From positions 23,328,001 to 23,392,000 of the forward strand of contig JAWQUS010000007.1 in the NCBI GenBank assembly GCA_036365455.1: a stretch of 64,000 nt of DNA, in the 5' to 3' direction. The stretch is from Macrosoma leucophasiata (taxonomy: Eukaryota; Arthropoda; Insecta; Lepidoptera; Hedylidae). Under the pieces are notes generated by a model. That model did no database searches. It saw nothing but the letters and a program-made list of their open reading frames with translations, and had not been told where the DNA came from. How positions within the stretch are numbered: the first letter of the stretch is position 1; each line of letters opens with the position of its first letter. Below, one piece after another: positions 53,630 to 64,000 of this stretch. A program made the position numbers and the translations under genes.

Positions 53630-54050
53630 TATATTACTTGTTTTATATAATTTCGTATTAACACATGCTTGTGAAAAATATATTTTATTTTTAAAGAAAA
53701 ATGGAAAGAAAAATTTGACTTCAGGCGAGACTCGAACTCGCGACCTACTGGGAATCTAGTCCAGCCGCTCTTCCAATTGAGCTACTGAAGCCCTGCCCGA
53801 TTTGTCAAATCTTTCCTTCACATCTATTGCATTGCTTTATGGTAGCAGCAGCGCCATCTATTACCAACTATGCTAGTTAGGCAACCGATATAATAGACTT
53901 TTCAGTTTATTGAATATCGTAAAGAAGTCGCTTTTACCCTTAATATTTTTTTAAATAATAATTGCGGCTGGACTAGATTCCCAGTAGGTCGCGAGTTCGA
54001 GTCTCGCCTGAAGTCAAATTTTTCTTTCCATTTTTCTTTAAAAATAAAAT
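53630..54050. mobile_element. Family F locus 4: full minus-strand unit plus inverted half-copy
   Basis: A full minus-strand unit with linker (53640-53945) is followed by a plus-strand piece that begins inside the tRNA at GCGGCTGGACTAG (53964) and runs to the 3' end. AACTATAT occurs near both outer ends (about 53624 and 54051) as a possible decayed target duplication. Confidence 0.7.
53718..53791 (-). tRNA. tRNA-like cloverleaf, family F
   Basis: As 21462-21535 except that the 5'-most acceptor base pair is lost (GGGCTTCAG for GGACTTCAG on the minus strand). Confidence 0.5.
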
Positions 54051-54581
54051 AAACTATATAACTACTTTTCCATTATGTTGCAATAGCAAAATTTACTCTA
54101 TTATTTACGATTGTGATGTTTAATCATAAATTAATATGGTTATAAATATATGCAATTTTTAAATTGCTGATTGTTTATTTTACTTTGTAATTTAAGTGAA
54201 TAAAAATATTTATTTTCTATCTATGTACAAAAATGTAAACATTTATTAGGTATACAGCATAATATTATCTAGTATAGGATTGAAGTTTAAACTATTATGA
54301 ATTATTATTATTTTATGCTTTTTCTATTTAAATCTCGCAAAATTAAATTTCACGCACCACCTGTTACCATATAGTTAAATTATCATTTTTCACATCAGAC
54401 TTATTATCATCAAATTAGGTTTTGTGTAGTTCTTATAGCACTAGATTAATGTAACTTTTTAAAATAATTATTATATATCTTAACCGACTACAAACATTAT
54501 TTTGTTCTTACAAAGTATAAGTAAAAATAATACGTGTAAAAAACCCGTTTTGTGGTATAGGTTCAAAATTCTTGCTGAATT
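54051..54581. other. No gene recognised
   Basis: AT-rich unique DNA. Confidence 0.4.
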
Positions 54582-54864
54582 TGTTTTTTTTTCTTATGTA
54601 ATGGAAGTGGCAAACAAGCATGCAGTTCACATTGATGTTAAGTCATGACTGCAGCACAAAAAGACCGAGGTCCAAATGCAGATGCGTTACCACTCCTGAA
54701 GCCTAAGCTGTTATGCCTCGGTGCCGGAAATTACAGGGCCGTGCATTACCACCTGACCGGAACACGATAGTGCTGAACACTTCCCTTTTGCGGCAAGTAT
54801 ATTAGGTAATGCGGTGGTGCCTACTTCCGCGAGCTCCGTCACTGGAGCTCTATCACCAGTAAAA
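54582..54864 (-). mobile_element. Family A retroposon, near full length
   Basis: T run at left; short deletion after GACTGCAGC (the CTATAGACAC stretch is lost); right end CTGGAGCTCTATCACCAGTA. Confidence 0.85.
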
Positions 54865-54936
54865 ACCATAATATTACCTTCTTACCTTAGATCCCAACTG
54901 CTCTCTCCAAGTACCAAACTTAGTTTTCCATAACAT

Positions 54937-55219
54937 TTTTTTTTTGTGTTACGATATGGCAAACAAGCTTATAGTTCGCATAGACGTTAAGTGATGTCTG
55001 CAGCCTATAGACATCTACACAAAAACCAGAGTAGTCCCTCTTGAGACCTCAGTTGTTGTATCTTTGTGATAATTATTACGGAGCCATACATTACCATCTA
55101 ACTGGAACACGATAGTGCTGAACACTACCATTTGGCGCAGATAGGTTAGGTAAAGCGGTGGTGAATATGCCATCGACTGCCTAAACTAGAACCTGTGCTA
55201 GAACTCTACCTCCAGTAAA
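54937..55219 (-). mobile_element. Family A retroposon, older copy
   Basis: Full length but more diverged (GGCAAACAAGCTTATAGTTC, GGTGGTGAATATGCC), adjacent to the younger copy above. A family C insertion follows directly. Confidence 0.75.
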
Positions 55220-55235
55220 TATAATAAGAAAATAA

Positions 55236-55580
55236 AGCGCGCATGGCCCAGCGGCTGGTGTAGATCGTAAGCGATCTACTCGGTTAAGCACTACGGTCGG
55301 GTAGTGTGATGGGTGACCGCTAGTGGCAAATTAAATGCGCATTTCCGTGCTTCGGAGGGCACGTTAAGCCGTCGGTCCCGGTTGCTATCGATAGATAGCA
55401 GTCGTTAAACCTTGTCGGAGGCCTTATGGGTGGTTTAAAAACATCCGACAGCGGGTTGGCCACTAACCCACCCACCTCCACCAATCCGCATTGGAGCAGC
55501 ATGGTGGAGTAAGCTCCAGGCTTCCCCCCAAAAAAGGGAGAGACTCGTGCCCAGCAGTGGGACGTATAATGGGTTGCCAT
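55236..55580 (+). mobile_element. Family C retroposon with 16-bp target duplication
   Basis: TATAATAAGAAAATAA flanks it at 55220-55235 and 55581-55596. Contains CGCGCATGGCCCAGCGGC and GTGCCCAGCAGTGGGACG. Confidence 0.85.
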
Positions 55581-55649
55581 TATAATAAGAAAATAAGTAG
55601 TCATTATTTTGAGCTAACATAGACTAAGTAAAAATGATGTGTGTAGATG

Positions 55650-55775
55650 CGGCACGGGCTCGCGATGTCCTGATAAGGGTCTCTGGGGGAGGGAGGGAGG
55701 AGGAGGGGGGAGGAGGGGGGTTATCGCGGCGCACTCGGCAGAGATTTCACGTTCATTATCAGACGGCGTATCGTT
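55650..55775 (+). promoter_or_regulatory. GATAAG plus G-rich tract island
   Basis: CTGATAAGGGTCTCTG (55670), a G-rich run with at least four G-triplets (55684-55721), GTTATCGCGGCGCAC and ATTATCAGACGGCG lie within 100 bp of unique sequence. Candidate enhancer; the G-rich part could form a quadruplex. Confidence 0.35.
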
Positions 55776-55923
55776 GATCAAGGGTGTTGCATTGTTGACG
55801 TTGCCAGTTTAAATAGGACAGGACTTGAAATGAAAGTAGAATTTGTTTTTGAATATTACGTATATAGTTGAGAGTTTTTTTGATGTGGTGAAGGCAACCA
55901 GTATTCAGTGTAGCCTATAAATA

Positions 55924-55990
55924 TTTTTTTGATGTAATAAAAGTGGCAAACAAGCGTGCAGTTCACATTGATGTTAAGTGATGACTGCAT
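55924..55990 (-). mobile_element. Family A 3' tip
   Basis: TGGCAAACAAGCGTGCAGTT to GATGACTGCA between two T runs. Confidence 0.7.
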
Positions 55991-56267
55991 TTTTTTTTTA
56001 TTGGAAGCAAGTGCAAATAGGTCTCAGACTTAATATTTAAACATAGATACATAAGGGAGACCAGAAATAAATGGTCCCCTTATTGTCTGGCATGAAGATT
56101 GAACAACATAGGCTCTGGACTTAAAAAATGAAATAGCATATGTAGTAAAAATTAGATAAGAAATCGTCTATGTTATTCTAGATTATCTAGGATAAAAAAT
56201 CTATGTTCTGGTTTGCGGGTTAGTAAAATTTGCATAACAAAATATTATTCTCTAATATATGACATAC

Positions 56268-56570
56268 ATAGAGCAACTCGGCCCACCGGTGGCAGCGGAT
56301 AGGAGGGGAGTAGCCATAGCGCTTATTATCGATGCAAAACAGTCTGTCAATTTTTTGCAGGGGGAAATACGTGTGTCACACTACAAAAATCGTCTATTAC
56401 TACGAAACTCACACCTTGACTTTAACAAAACACAAACAATTACACACACACATTTAAATATCTGGGTGACAGGCATAGGACAATTTGGTCTTGTACTTTG
56501 ACAGAGGGGAAAGCCTGCATTATGGCTACTCCCCTCCGGTCCGCTGCGGCCGGTGGCCCGTGTTGCTCTA
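56268..56570. mobile_element. Family M MITE, complete
   Basis: ATAGAGCAACTCGGCCCACC at the left mirrors GGTGGCCCGTGTTGCTCTA at the right; TIRs of about 48 bp. This is the longest M copy (about 303 bp) and has no clear target duplication. Confidence 0.75.
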
Positions 56571-57534
56571 CCCTACACAAGGACAGACAGTAGTGAGTAG
56601 GTATTCACTTTAAAACTCTTGAAATTGTAAAATTGCTAAAAAAAAAATAAAAAAAAAAAATCCACATTTAAATTTTACGTAGGTCTATATCTACATAGGT
56701 GTCATAATATACCTTTTCATACAATCTATCTGTGAGTCTACAACGTCGTTTGAGGAAGTACTTATATGTAAATTATGCTCATTTGTCTATCATATTTATT
56801 CTACATCTCAAGAAATATAATAGATACATTATATCTTGAACTTGAAGATATGCGTTATATTTATCTACAATAGTGACGTAAAAATCAAATTTTAACATAA
56901 TTAAATGATAAACGCAAAAAACAATGGACAGGGAACAATCTCATTACCACACTGTACACGTGTTAAAAGCAAAATTGAAAACGAGACCTCTTGCCTTATC
57001 ACGCTCAGATTATTATCTGTGCCGAATATGAATTAAATTGAAATTCTTATTTAAAAAACAATCGAGTAATCTTTAATTACTTACTTGAATTCCTTGAATT
57101 CGCGCATTAATTAAAAAATAGCAAATGTAAATTTAGTACGTTGTAGCAAAAGAAAATGGCGTCAAGTAGGTATATCAAGCACTTTTAAACACTGGAGCTT
57201 ATACGTAAGTGAGTGCTTATGTAATTTCAAGTAATTAATTTTAATATTTATGTTTTTCACATGGCAGAAATTATTTTTTTGCAAACAATGTGTAATTTAA
57301 CACGGTAAAATTTAGTGTTCCGATTCCGACATTCCTGAACTTGATAAAGAAGGGAACGTTTTTTTTCATCAAACTGATTGTACCAAACATTCGCAGATCG
57401 CTTATTGTAATATCGCTTAGTCATTGATAAGGTGCTAGTGAGGGATCATAATAATATTAATTCGCTTTCAAAGTGTCATGTCACAACACTAATAAACGAA
57501 TTAACATAATAAACAATTTAAAAGGGGGTATTGG
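56571..57534. other. Nearly 1 kb without a recognised gene
   Basis: AT-rich with A runs; nothing supported. Confidence 0.4.
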
Positions 57535-57936
57535 CGGGAAGCTTGGAAAATGCGTGTGGTGCTCTTATTTTATTTCATTTTATTGGTGTATTTTTGAGTT
57601 AAATTAAATAAAGTTGGTGGCATTTTGTTTGATATAAATAGGCTTATTACAGTGCCCGTGTATAGTGAAATACAATAACAGTGCGAAAACACGTCTTTTC
57701 GGGTTGCTTCCAAAACTTCATTGTAAATGTTCTGGTAAAGTAGCCATCGCTTTACTCGAATTACTGTGACTCTGACTGACGGACTGATAAATTAACTGAC
57801 TGACTCTTACTTTTACGTTGCTTAAATACGAATATGAAATATCGTTTTACTCATAGATTTATTATCTACTTATGGTTTTACTTGACACTGGCAATATGCA
57901 AAACAAGCGATGCCATTAATTGAAAAAAAAAAAACA
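57535..57936 (+). mobile_element. Family G poly-A element
   Basis: ATGCGTGTGGTGCTCTTATT, AATAAAGTTGGTGGCATTTT, CCCGTGTATAGTGAAAT and CTGGCAATATGC are shared in order with the copies at 62646 and 63071. It ends in an A run. Confidence 0.75.
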
Positions 57937-57984
57937 ATTTAAAAAAGTAGCTATGAGCTACTCTACTTTTTTAAAATGTTGAAT

Positions 57985-58122
57985 GTGCCTTCCGAAGCAC
58001 GGAATCGCGCATTTTTATTTGTTACTAGCGGTCACCCGTCACATACCCGACCGCGCTCGTATCGCTTAACGAAGTAGATCGCTTACGATCTACACCAGTC
58101 GCGGGGCCTTGCGCGCTTCGCA
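57985..58122 (-). mobile_element. Family C 5' part
   Basis: On the minus strand GCGCGCAAGGCCCCGCGAC through the GTAGATCGTAAGCGATCTAC hairpin to TTCCGTGCTTCGGAAGG; the 3' part is absent. Confidence 0.7.
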
Positions 58123-58887
58123 CACTAAATCCGCATTTATCCCATAAACACAGTCATAATTTGAGATGCAAAATAATCTCAATTATTTCGGAATCAGCAT
58201 AACATTTACTACATACCGAATTGAGTTATTATATCTAATAGAGGCTTTCTGTGAGCAAAATTCTATTGTTCAAAGGTTACGTACAGTCAGGGAACTCGCC
58301 GCTTATCCAAAAATCAATGAAACATAGCTTTTATTACCACAGCATAAGGTGCCCATGTGTCAAACAGTCAGTTTCCTAAAAGTACGTTGAGCGTTTTTTT
58401 TTCCAAAATTCTGACTTATCTACACGAAACATCGCCGGGGAATCGAAGCTATCGCTAGTTTGTATCAGCCGTACACTGGCTTGTATTATCAGGGGGATCG
58501 CGGCGCATTTTTTATCCTGAGTAAAATATGATGACCCAAAATAAATATTATGGTGTTTTAGAATTGCCCGGTATTTGATATGTTATCTTTGATACGATGT
58601 GAGTGTGGAATGGCGTTGTGTTAATTAAATAATTATTACTGGGTACCTATTTGCTTTTTACGGGCTACGACTAAGCATTCATGAATTTTATTTAAATATT
58701 TCTTTCGTTTTAAATACTTTAAAATCGAATCATGTATTCTGTGGTCGTTATTTTAAGCAACATCTATCCATTATTCAAAATTGCAAGTTAACGTACAAAT
58801 AACTTTGACATAAGTTTGAAGATCCTTTATAGTTATAGGTACATACTTGTACTATTTATTTATTTAATCTTTAACTATCTAAGCCTT
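58123..58887. other. No gene recognised; possible regulatory stretch
   Basis: At 58430-58520 CATCGCCGGGGAATCG and TTATCAGGGGGATCGCGGCGC resemble the GATAAG islands elsewhere. Confidence 0.35.
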
Positions 58888-58942
58888 GGTTGCACCAAGA
58901 TATTTCTTTAACTCTAACTTTAACAAATGTCTTGGTGCAACC
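58888..58942. mobile_element. 55-bp MITE-like inverted repeat
   Basis: GGTTGCACCAAGA and TCTTGGTGCAACC are perfect 13-bp ends around CTTTAACTCTAACTTTAAC. Confidence 0.7.
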
Positions 58943-59440
58943 CAGCCTAAGTATATTAAGCGGGCTTTATGCCACTAGGCATTCTCTAACAGTTCAACAG
59001 ACTATCCAACTATTCTATGATCTCACTTCCTTTTACAAGCTAGGCATGGCTCTGAATAAAATCTCACAATGCAATTGTTCAGATAGATTACTAGTAATCC
59101 AGGCGTGATGCTGAATTTATAATATATAATCCAAAGAGGTCACGCTGAAGAAGCAACCAAGGAAGGAAAACTAACTTGATAGATACCTAGGTATAGGTAT
59201 GCAATTCTAGAGTCCCTCAAATGTACACCATACAAGCAGCGATGGATGGTCCGAAATAGAGTAGAGTAGAGTAGAGAGGCTCGAAGACCACTGACCCGAG
59301 ATGCAACTTTAAATGGTCATGACCATCACTAATGAGATGAGGAGACTACCAAAAACAATGAGGTAATATGACTAACATGCTGGCGCCTTTGCCGTAAAGG
59401 TGCGCCGGAGTTCTTCACCTAATAAGATACCCACTAGGTA

Positions 59441-59692
59441 CAGTACGCACCAAGAAATATCGCTCATCGACTTTAGAAAAGAGATTTCGGCTAATCTTGT
59501 CTATGTAGAGCATTATCTCTTTCGCACACTACATATGTGACGTTTGTCGAGCATTTTGATTAAATTTTCACCAGTACCGCACTGTTAGTACTGTGTGCAA
59601 CAGAGATGACAAATCTCAGAGATCTACAAATTCGAAACTAGCCGATTGTCCCTTTCCTAAGCTTGATGTGCAATATTTGTAGGTGGGTACTG
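59441..59692. mobile_element. Family K MITE, best copy
   Basis: CAGTACGCACC and GGTGGGTACTG ends flanked by TA on both sides; imperfect inversion extends about 70 bp (AAGAGATTTCGGCTAATC against GACAATCGGCTAGTTTC). TA duplication suggests a Tc1/mariner-like parent. Confidence 0.7.
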
Positions 59693-60259
59693 TACAACCG
59701 TTGCAGTGCTCTACTTATGTATCTCGCAGTTCTACTCTGATACCACTCCATTCAATCTTATCCCCAACCAGCGCGTTGAATTTGCGATAGTTAAATCGTG
59801 TTTTTGCTCATCTAATGCATTTCAAAGTGCTCTGATACGCGAGACTTCGACGGTTTATCGGTCATCTCGATAATGCTCTGCACACGCTAAATATGGATGC
59901 ACTTTTGATCATAAAATTTGTTTTTAGACTACAAAATAAGAATGTTTGCGTATTAGATTTTTGTTTTCTATTAAATTGTTAATTGACAAAATTACTAACT
60001 GATGATAGAATACTTATGAAGTTCCAGAGTATACGTACCACGTCTTTATAATTTAACTATACGTTTTAGAATAGTGGGAGGTTCATTATAAGCACAAGGG
60101 TTGGCTCTTTATCATGAACAATTGAATAGAGGGCACACACCTTTGGAGAGTATTTGAGGGAGAAAAAATTAGTAGTTAAGTAAAAGAGTTAGTATTAAAA
60201 TTCTGGGTGAATTTCAGGGAAAAGGTAAACAAACAAGCTTTCGACAACACCGTAGACAC
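59693..60259. other. No gene recognised
   Basis: Unique; nothing supported. Confidence 0.4.
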
Positions 60260-60262
60260 TTA

Positions 60263-60401
60263 GGACGCCTTCAAATTAGAGACGTAAGGAAGCGCTGCAG
60301 TAGCGCCATTGAAGCGCCACTACAAATTTTCATACAATTTCTAGAAGCGCAGTCGATGTGCCACTGCAGCGCTTCTTTACGCCTCTAATTTGAAGGCGCC
60401 C
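60263..60401. mobile_element. 139-bp MITE with TTA duplication
   Basis: GGACGCCTTCAAATTAGAG... pairs with ...CTCTAATTTGAAGGCGCCC; arms of about 39 bp with few mismatches; TTA at 60260-60262 and 60402-60404. Confidence 0.8.
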
Positions 60402-61317
60402 TTAAATATATCAACGCAGTAAGCATTACCGATGTACACCTTATATCAGACCCACCCAATGAACACCCACCAAATATCTTTTATTTTATAGAAAGCCATA
60501 TCAAATGATTACAAATCAAGAACATTGTAATTCATACAAAACAGTACCAAGAACATCTCACTATAATAAATAATGTCACCTAGGTGGTGACATTATTACA
60601 GACACTACAATTGGCTCTACCAAATAGATTAGACTAGGAACACCTTATGAGTGTATCTATTCATAAAAGCGATAGTAGATATATGTGATCTGCCGTCGAT
60701 TTCGGAGCGAATTTCGGAGAAAAAAAACTTACAAGAGAAGGCAAAATCACCACAGTAAACATGACTATTGGTGGTCAAGGAATACAATGTCTTAATTTAT
60801 AATATATGTCCAAAATTGTACCACAAAATAATAAATAGTACATTTGAATTGATATAATCAAAGGTAACAAAGTAACTATTGCTAAGAAGAAGCAAGAAAA
60901 TCCCATCATCGCCGGTGGGACGCCACCAAATGATTCAGATACCGAAGTGGGCAGGTCGGATCACGATTGCTAATTGATTCCAGATCGAGGCGTGGCTCCG
61001 AAAGGTCACGAGTTCGATGCCTCGTCACTTCAATTTCGTAAACATTCCAATTTTGTATGTTATCTCGTGTTCTGGTTTGAGATACGTGTTGATTTATGAG
61101 ATATCTCGTTTGAAACAGGAATGTGCTCGATATTTTTGTGATTGCGAATTGAAATGTAGTGTTAATGATAAAAAAACTATTGTCGTACTTATCTGAATTC
61201 TTATGAACACTTAAATCAAGTTGAGGAACATATGGTTAATTTACTTATCTGGTGTGGTCTCAATTCTAAGTAGTAGTGTCTACAATATTTTTCATTAGTA
61301 TTCCCGTAGTCATCAAT
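60402..61317. other. No gene recognised
   Basis: A 12-bp inverted repeat AATAATGTCACC/GGTGACATTATT lies near 60569-60597. Otherwise unique. Confidence 0.4.
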
Positions 61318-61735
61318 GTATGCCACCGTAATAATTATCACAGAGACATATCACCTATGGAATCTGGGCCTCCACCATGACATTTTATTGCAATTCAGTT
61401 TAGGTGCTGCCAAAATTTTGTTTCATTTGTCTTATGTGACAGCGCGTATGAAGAAACGAGACAAATCTGATAGCGTTTCAGTTTAGGTTGACATGGTACG
61501 GCTGCAACACATTTGCATTTTGACCTCTGGTTTTTGTGTAGATGCAGTTATCATTAAACATCCATGTAAATAGCACGCACGCTTGTGGCAAACAAGCGAT
61601 CTCTTTTTTTTATGTAATGGAAGTGTCAAACCACCATGCAGTTCACATTGATGTTAAGTGATGACTACAGCCTATAAACACCGATACAATGACCAGAGGT
61701 CAAAATGCAGATGCGTTGCCACTCCCTTTAGCCAA
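61318..61735. repeat. Opposed, decayed family A fragments
   Basis: Plus-strand pieces (61318-61370 and 61500-61590, GCATTTTGACCTCTGG) are followed by a minus-strand 3' end (61605-61735, GCAGTTCACATTGATG). Confidence 0.6.
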
Positions 61736-62119
61736 AGTTGCAAGCTTTGACGCCACACCGTAGACACTCCGCCATAATTCCATACAAACGCTTAATTTGG
61801 TCTCTATTACACAGACATCAATCAGTGACGTGTATTAACACGTGCACCTGTGTACGTAGCACGTAGAAAATACCAACCGTCGCCCATAAGAGGGGGAGGT
61901 TGGGTGATGCGGGGATATCGGGCGGGACGTCGAAGTGTCCATTCTATACGTAGTATTATTACGAGTACATATTCTCTCGTTGACGCTAACGTTGGCGACT
62001 TCGATGAGTCACGTGACATATCTATAATGACCAATACATTTGCTTCGTTTTCCATAGCGTCAACGAATGGAGCTGTCAAATTTGGCTATAATGGTCACCT
62101 TGGTTTATGTAATGATGGT
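61736..62119. other. No gene recognised
   Basis: A 104-codon plus-strand frame (61850-62164) and an opposing 85-codon frame have no recognised motif. The sequence CGGGCGGGACGTCGAAGTG and its surroundings may belong to a repeat not otherwise present here. Confidence 0.35.
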
Positions 62120-62245
62120 GATAAAAAGCATGATGTCCACATTGATAGTAAGTACAGCCTTTAGACATCTCCACAAAAACAATAGTTAAAATGCAGATGC
62201 GTTGCCACCGAGGCCCGAGTTGTTTTGCCTCTGTTGCTTATTACG
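62120..62245 (-). mobile_element. Family A 3' fragment, diverged
   Basis: ATGTCCACATTGATAGTAAG, AAAATGCAGATGCGTTGCC. Confidence 0.55.
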
Positions 62246-62454
62246 GTGACTTCGCTGAAGCCAAATGGTGTTCGGTAGATAGACTAAGTGCGGTAATGCA
62301 CTGCAACTCCTTAAAAATTGACATATACTCGCCGCGACAAAATTTCGGAAACTATGACTTTAACATAAGGTATCGAGTAGTCCAAGACCACACACATAAA
62401 ATAATTGAAACACACAACCAATGCCAAAGTAAAAAAGTAAAATAGAATTCCAAA

Positions 62455-62600
62455 ATGGCTCCACCGGACCGCATATCACACCGACACCGAATCCACCTTC
62501 CATTCATTTCGGATTGTTATCTGAGATGGAGCGAGCGCCTGATAAGCGCGACGCCCTCCACCCTCACCCCCAGGAGACGTAGAATGAAAATTGCACGTTT
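62455..62600. promoter_or_regulatory. GATAAG island
   Basis: Unique GC-richer sequence with GATTGTTATCTGAGATGG and GCGCCTGATAAGCGCGACGC (62536-62553), sharing CTGATAAGCGCG with 9113. Role inferred. Confidence 0.3.
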
Positions 62601-62645
62601 CAGTGTCATGGTAGTTTAAAAAATTGTTAATGATACTAAGAAATG

Positions 62646-63037
62646 CGAAGAGTTTTGGCGGAAACCTTGAAAGAGGCGTGTGGTGCTCTTATTTTGTTTC
62701 GTTTTCTTGGTGTATTTTTGAGGTATATTAAATAAAGTTGGTAGCATTTTGTTTGATATAGGTTTATTACAGTGCCCGTGTATAGTGAAATAGAATAACA
62801 GTTCGAAAAGACGGCCTTTCAGGTTGCCTCCAAAACTTCATTGTAAATGTTCTGGTAAAGTAGTCATCGCTTTACTCGAATTACTGACTGTGGCTCACTT
62901 GGCTTGACTGACATAATAAATAATTCACTGACTGACTGATTATAACTTTAACTGCTTTTATACGAATACGAAATATCGTTTTACTTGACACTGGCAATAT
63001 GCGTAATAGCGATGCCATTTTTAATTTGTAAAAAAAA
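62646..63037 (+). mobile_element. Family G poly-A element
   Basis: GAGTTTTGGCGGAAACCTTG start, A-rich end at 63030. Confidence 0.75.
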
Positions 63038-63070
63038 AGAAATGCATATTAGACTGAGAGAAGAGGCATC

Positions 63071-63474
63071 AGGAGTTTTGGCGGGAACCTTGAAAGAGGC
63101 GTATGGTGCTCTTATTTTATTTCATTTTCTTAGTGTATTTTTAAGTTATATTGAATAAAGTTGGTGGCATTTTGTTTGATATAGTTTTATTACAGTTCCC
63201 GTGTATAGTGAAATAGAATAACAGTGCGAAAACAGGACCTTTCAGATAGCCTCCAAAACTTCATTGTAAATGTTCTGGTTAAGTAGCCATCGTTTTACTC
63301 GAATAACTCGATTCTAAATTGTAACTCACTTGCCTGACATATCATACTTGATAGTTACATATTATACTTGACTTGATATTATACTCACTTTTACGCTGCT
63401 TAAATAAATTCGAAATATCGTTTTACTTGACACTGGAAATATGCGTAATAGCAATGCCATAATAAGAAAAAAAA
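63071..63474 (+). mobile_element. Family G poly-A element, neighbouring copy
   Basis: Begins 425 bp after the previous copy (GAGTTTTGGCGGGAACCTTG) in the same orientation and ends in a 12-A run. Many substitutions separate the two, so this is not a recent tandem duplication. Confidence 0.75.
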
Positions 63475-63627
63475 AAAAACAAGAGTCATTATCAGATCAT
63501 AACGTTTTCGCAGGTTTTCGCGAGCTTCATACATTGCAGGAAAATTTATTTGCGAATTTTCTCGCGTATTCAACACTGCCAACTTATACCCGAAGTTTCG
63601 GTCGCTTTCCAGCTACCGTGGTCACGG

Positions 63628-63684
63628 GCAGAGTAATTCGACGATGTTCAGCCTGGTCGAATTAGTCTGCCCGTGGTCACGCTG
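63628..63684. repeat. ~20-bp inverted repeat
   Basis: ACGGGCAGAGTAATTCGAC faces GTCGAATTAGTCTGCCCGT with one mismatch and a 13-base loop. Confidence 0.65.
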
Positions 63685-63721
63685 GATACGCAAGAAACAA
63701 GAGTATGGATACGCGAGAATA

Positions 63722-63988
63722 TAGTGCCAAACAAGCATGCAGTTCACATTGATGTTAAGTGATGACTGCAACCTATAGACACTTACACAATGACCAGAGT
63801 TCAAAATGCAGATGCGTTGCCACTCCTGAGGCCTAAGGTGTTATGCCTCTGTGCCGGAAATTACAGATCCGTACATACCACCTGACCGGAACACGATAGT
63901 GCTGATCACTTCCATTTAGCGGCAAGTATATTAGGTAATGTGGTACTTGCCTACGCCCGCGAGCGCCGTCACTGGAGCTCTACCACCC
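63722..63988 (-). mobile_element. Family A retroposon, lacking the poly-A end
   Basis: GCCAAACAAGCATGCAGTTC to CACTGGAGCTCTACCACC; continues close to the window end. Confidence 0.8.
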
Positions 63989-64000
63989 TTTATAATGATT

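Noticed and set aside
21462..53791. The tRNA-like sequences as functional tRNA genes
   Set aside because: They share a nine-base anticodon loop and sit inside retroposed units with target duplications. They are listed as tRNA-like parts of family F, not as decoding tRNAs.
18600..54060. CRISPR arrays or prokaryotic operons
   Set aside because: The repeats are dispersed retroposons or simple tandem units without regular spacers. The genome is clearly animal, with splice signals, SINEs and Helitron-like elements.
61850..62164. 104-codon plus-strand frame as a gene
   Set aside because: It runs into a decayed family A fragment, has an opposing frame of similar length, and shows no recognisable domain.
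4900..64000. Intact reverse transcriptase, transposase or viral gene
   Set aside because: No frame with catalytic motifs (YADD, DDE, Rep/helicase) was found. Only LINE ORF2 C-terminal fragments are present.

Overview
The window looks like intergenic or, more likely, deep intronic DNA from a moth or butterfly (Lepidoptera). It is AT-rich. No open frame longer than 138 codons exists and none of the longer frames reads as an intact known protein. Most recognisable sequence is mobile DNA: short retroposons with tRNA-like heads, a poly-A retroposon repeated more than twenty times, Helitron-like elements, several families of terminal-inverted-repeat MITEs, and C-terminal remnants of LINE ORF2. The host call rests on my recognition of these repeat families and cannot be checked here by search.

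Layout. 0-9 kb: unique AT-rich DNA with scattered fragments, two LINE remnants, one Helitron-like element, a tandemly doubled fold-back of family A (6.36-7.15 kb), a strong recursive-splice-type site (7.31 kb), and a TTA-flanked MITE. 9-13 kb: a CpG-richer island with CTTATC/GATAAG motifs and a TATA box, then three tandem ~600 bp units with a strongly conserved core, then a protein-like frame on the minus strand. 13-24 kb: several retroposons, a Helitron-like element swollen by internal tandem repeats, a perfect 29-bp hairpin, and the first dimer of a tRNA-containing retroposon. 24.4-26.5 kb: a 2.06-kb element with ~463-bp inverted repeats and a dispersed GCCGTAC-type motif. 26-48 kb: nested retroposons, a second tRNA dimer inserted inside a family-A copy, MITEs including a Mutator-like one with a 10-bp target duplication, a second swollen Helitron-like element, and a third tRNA locus. 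48-64 kb: a probable promoter and short coding exon (50.4-50.7 kb) directly followed by a 205-bp near-perfect palindrome, a fourth tRNA locus, more retroposons and a cluster of poly-A elements at the right end.

Nothing here forms an operon-like system. The most coherent host reading, which is inference, is a long intron of a plus-strand gene, with a recursive splice site at 7310/7311 and a candidate alternative first exon near 50.6 kb. The most novel-looking mobile system is the tRNA-containing dimer (called family F below). It is a complete tRNA cloverleaf, closest by eye to tRNA-Tyr but with a disrupted anticodon loop. It sits in the middle of a ~300-bp unit with its own T-run terminator, and is found as doubled units, three of the four loci having 9-14 bp duplications at their ends.

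Family labels used below: A = poly-A retroposon ending near TTCCATTACAT-A(n). B = tRNA-headed SINE with GACCCGG ends. C = retroposon with an ATT-repeat tail. D = tRNA-headed SINE with a GGCGTGA tail. E = LINE ORF2 3' remnant with a similar tail. F = tRNA-containing dimer. G = poly-A element starting near GTTTTGGCGGGAACC. H = Helitron-like (TC...CTAG). J and I = other dispersed repeats. K = TA-flanked MITE. M = Mutator-like MITE.
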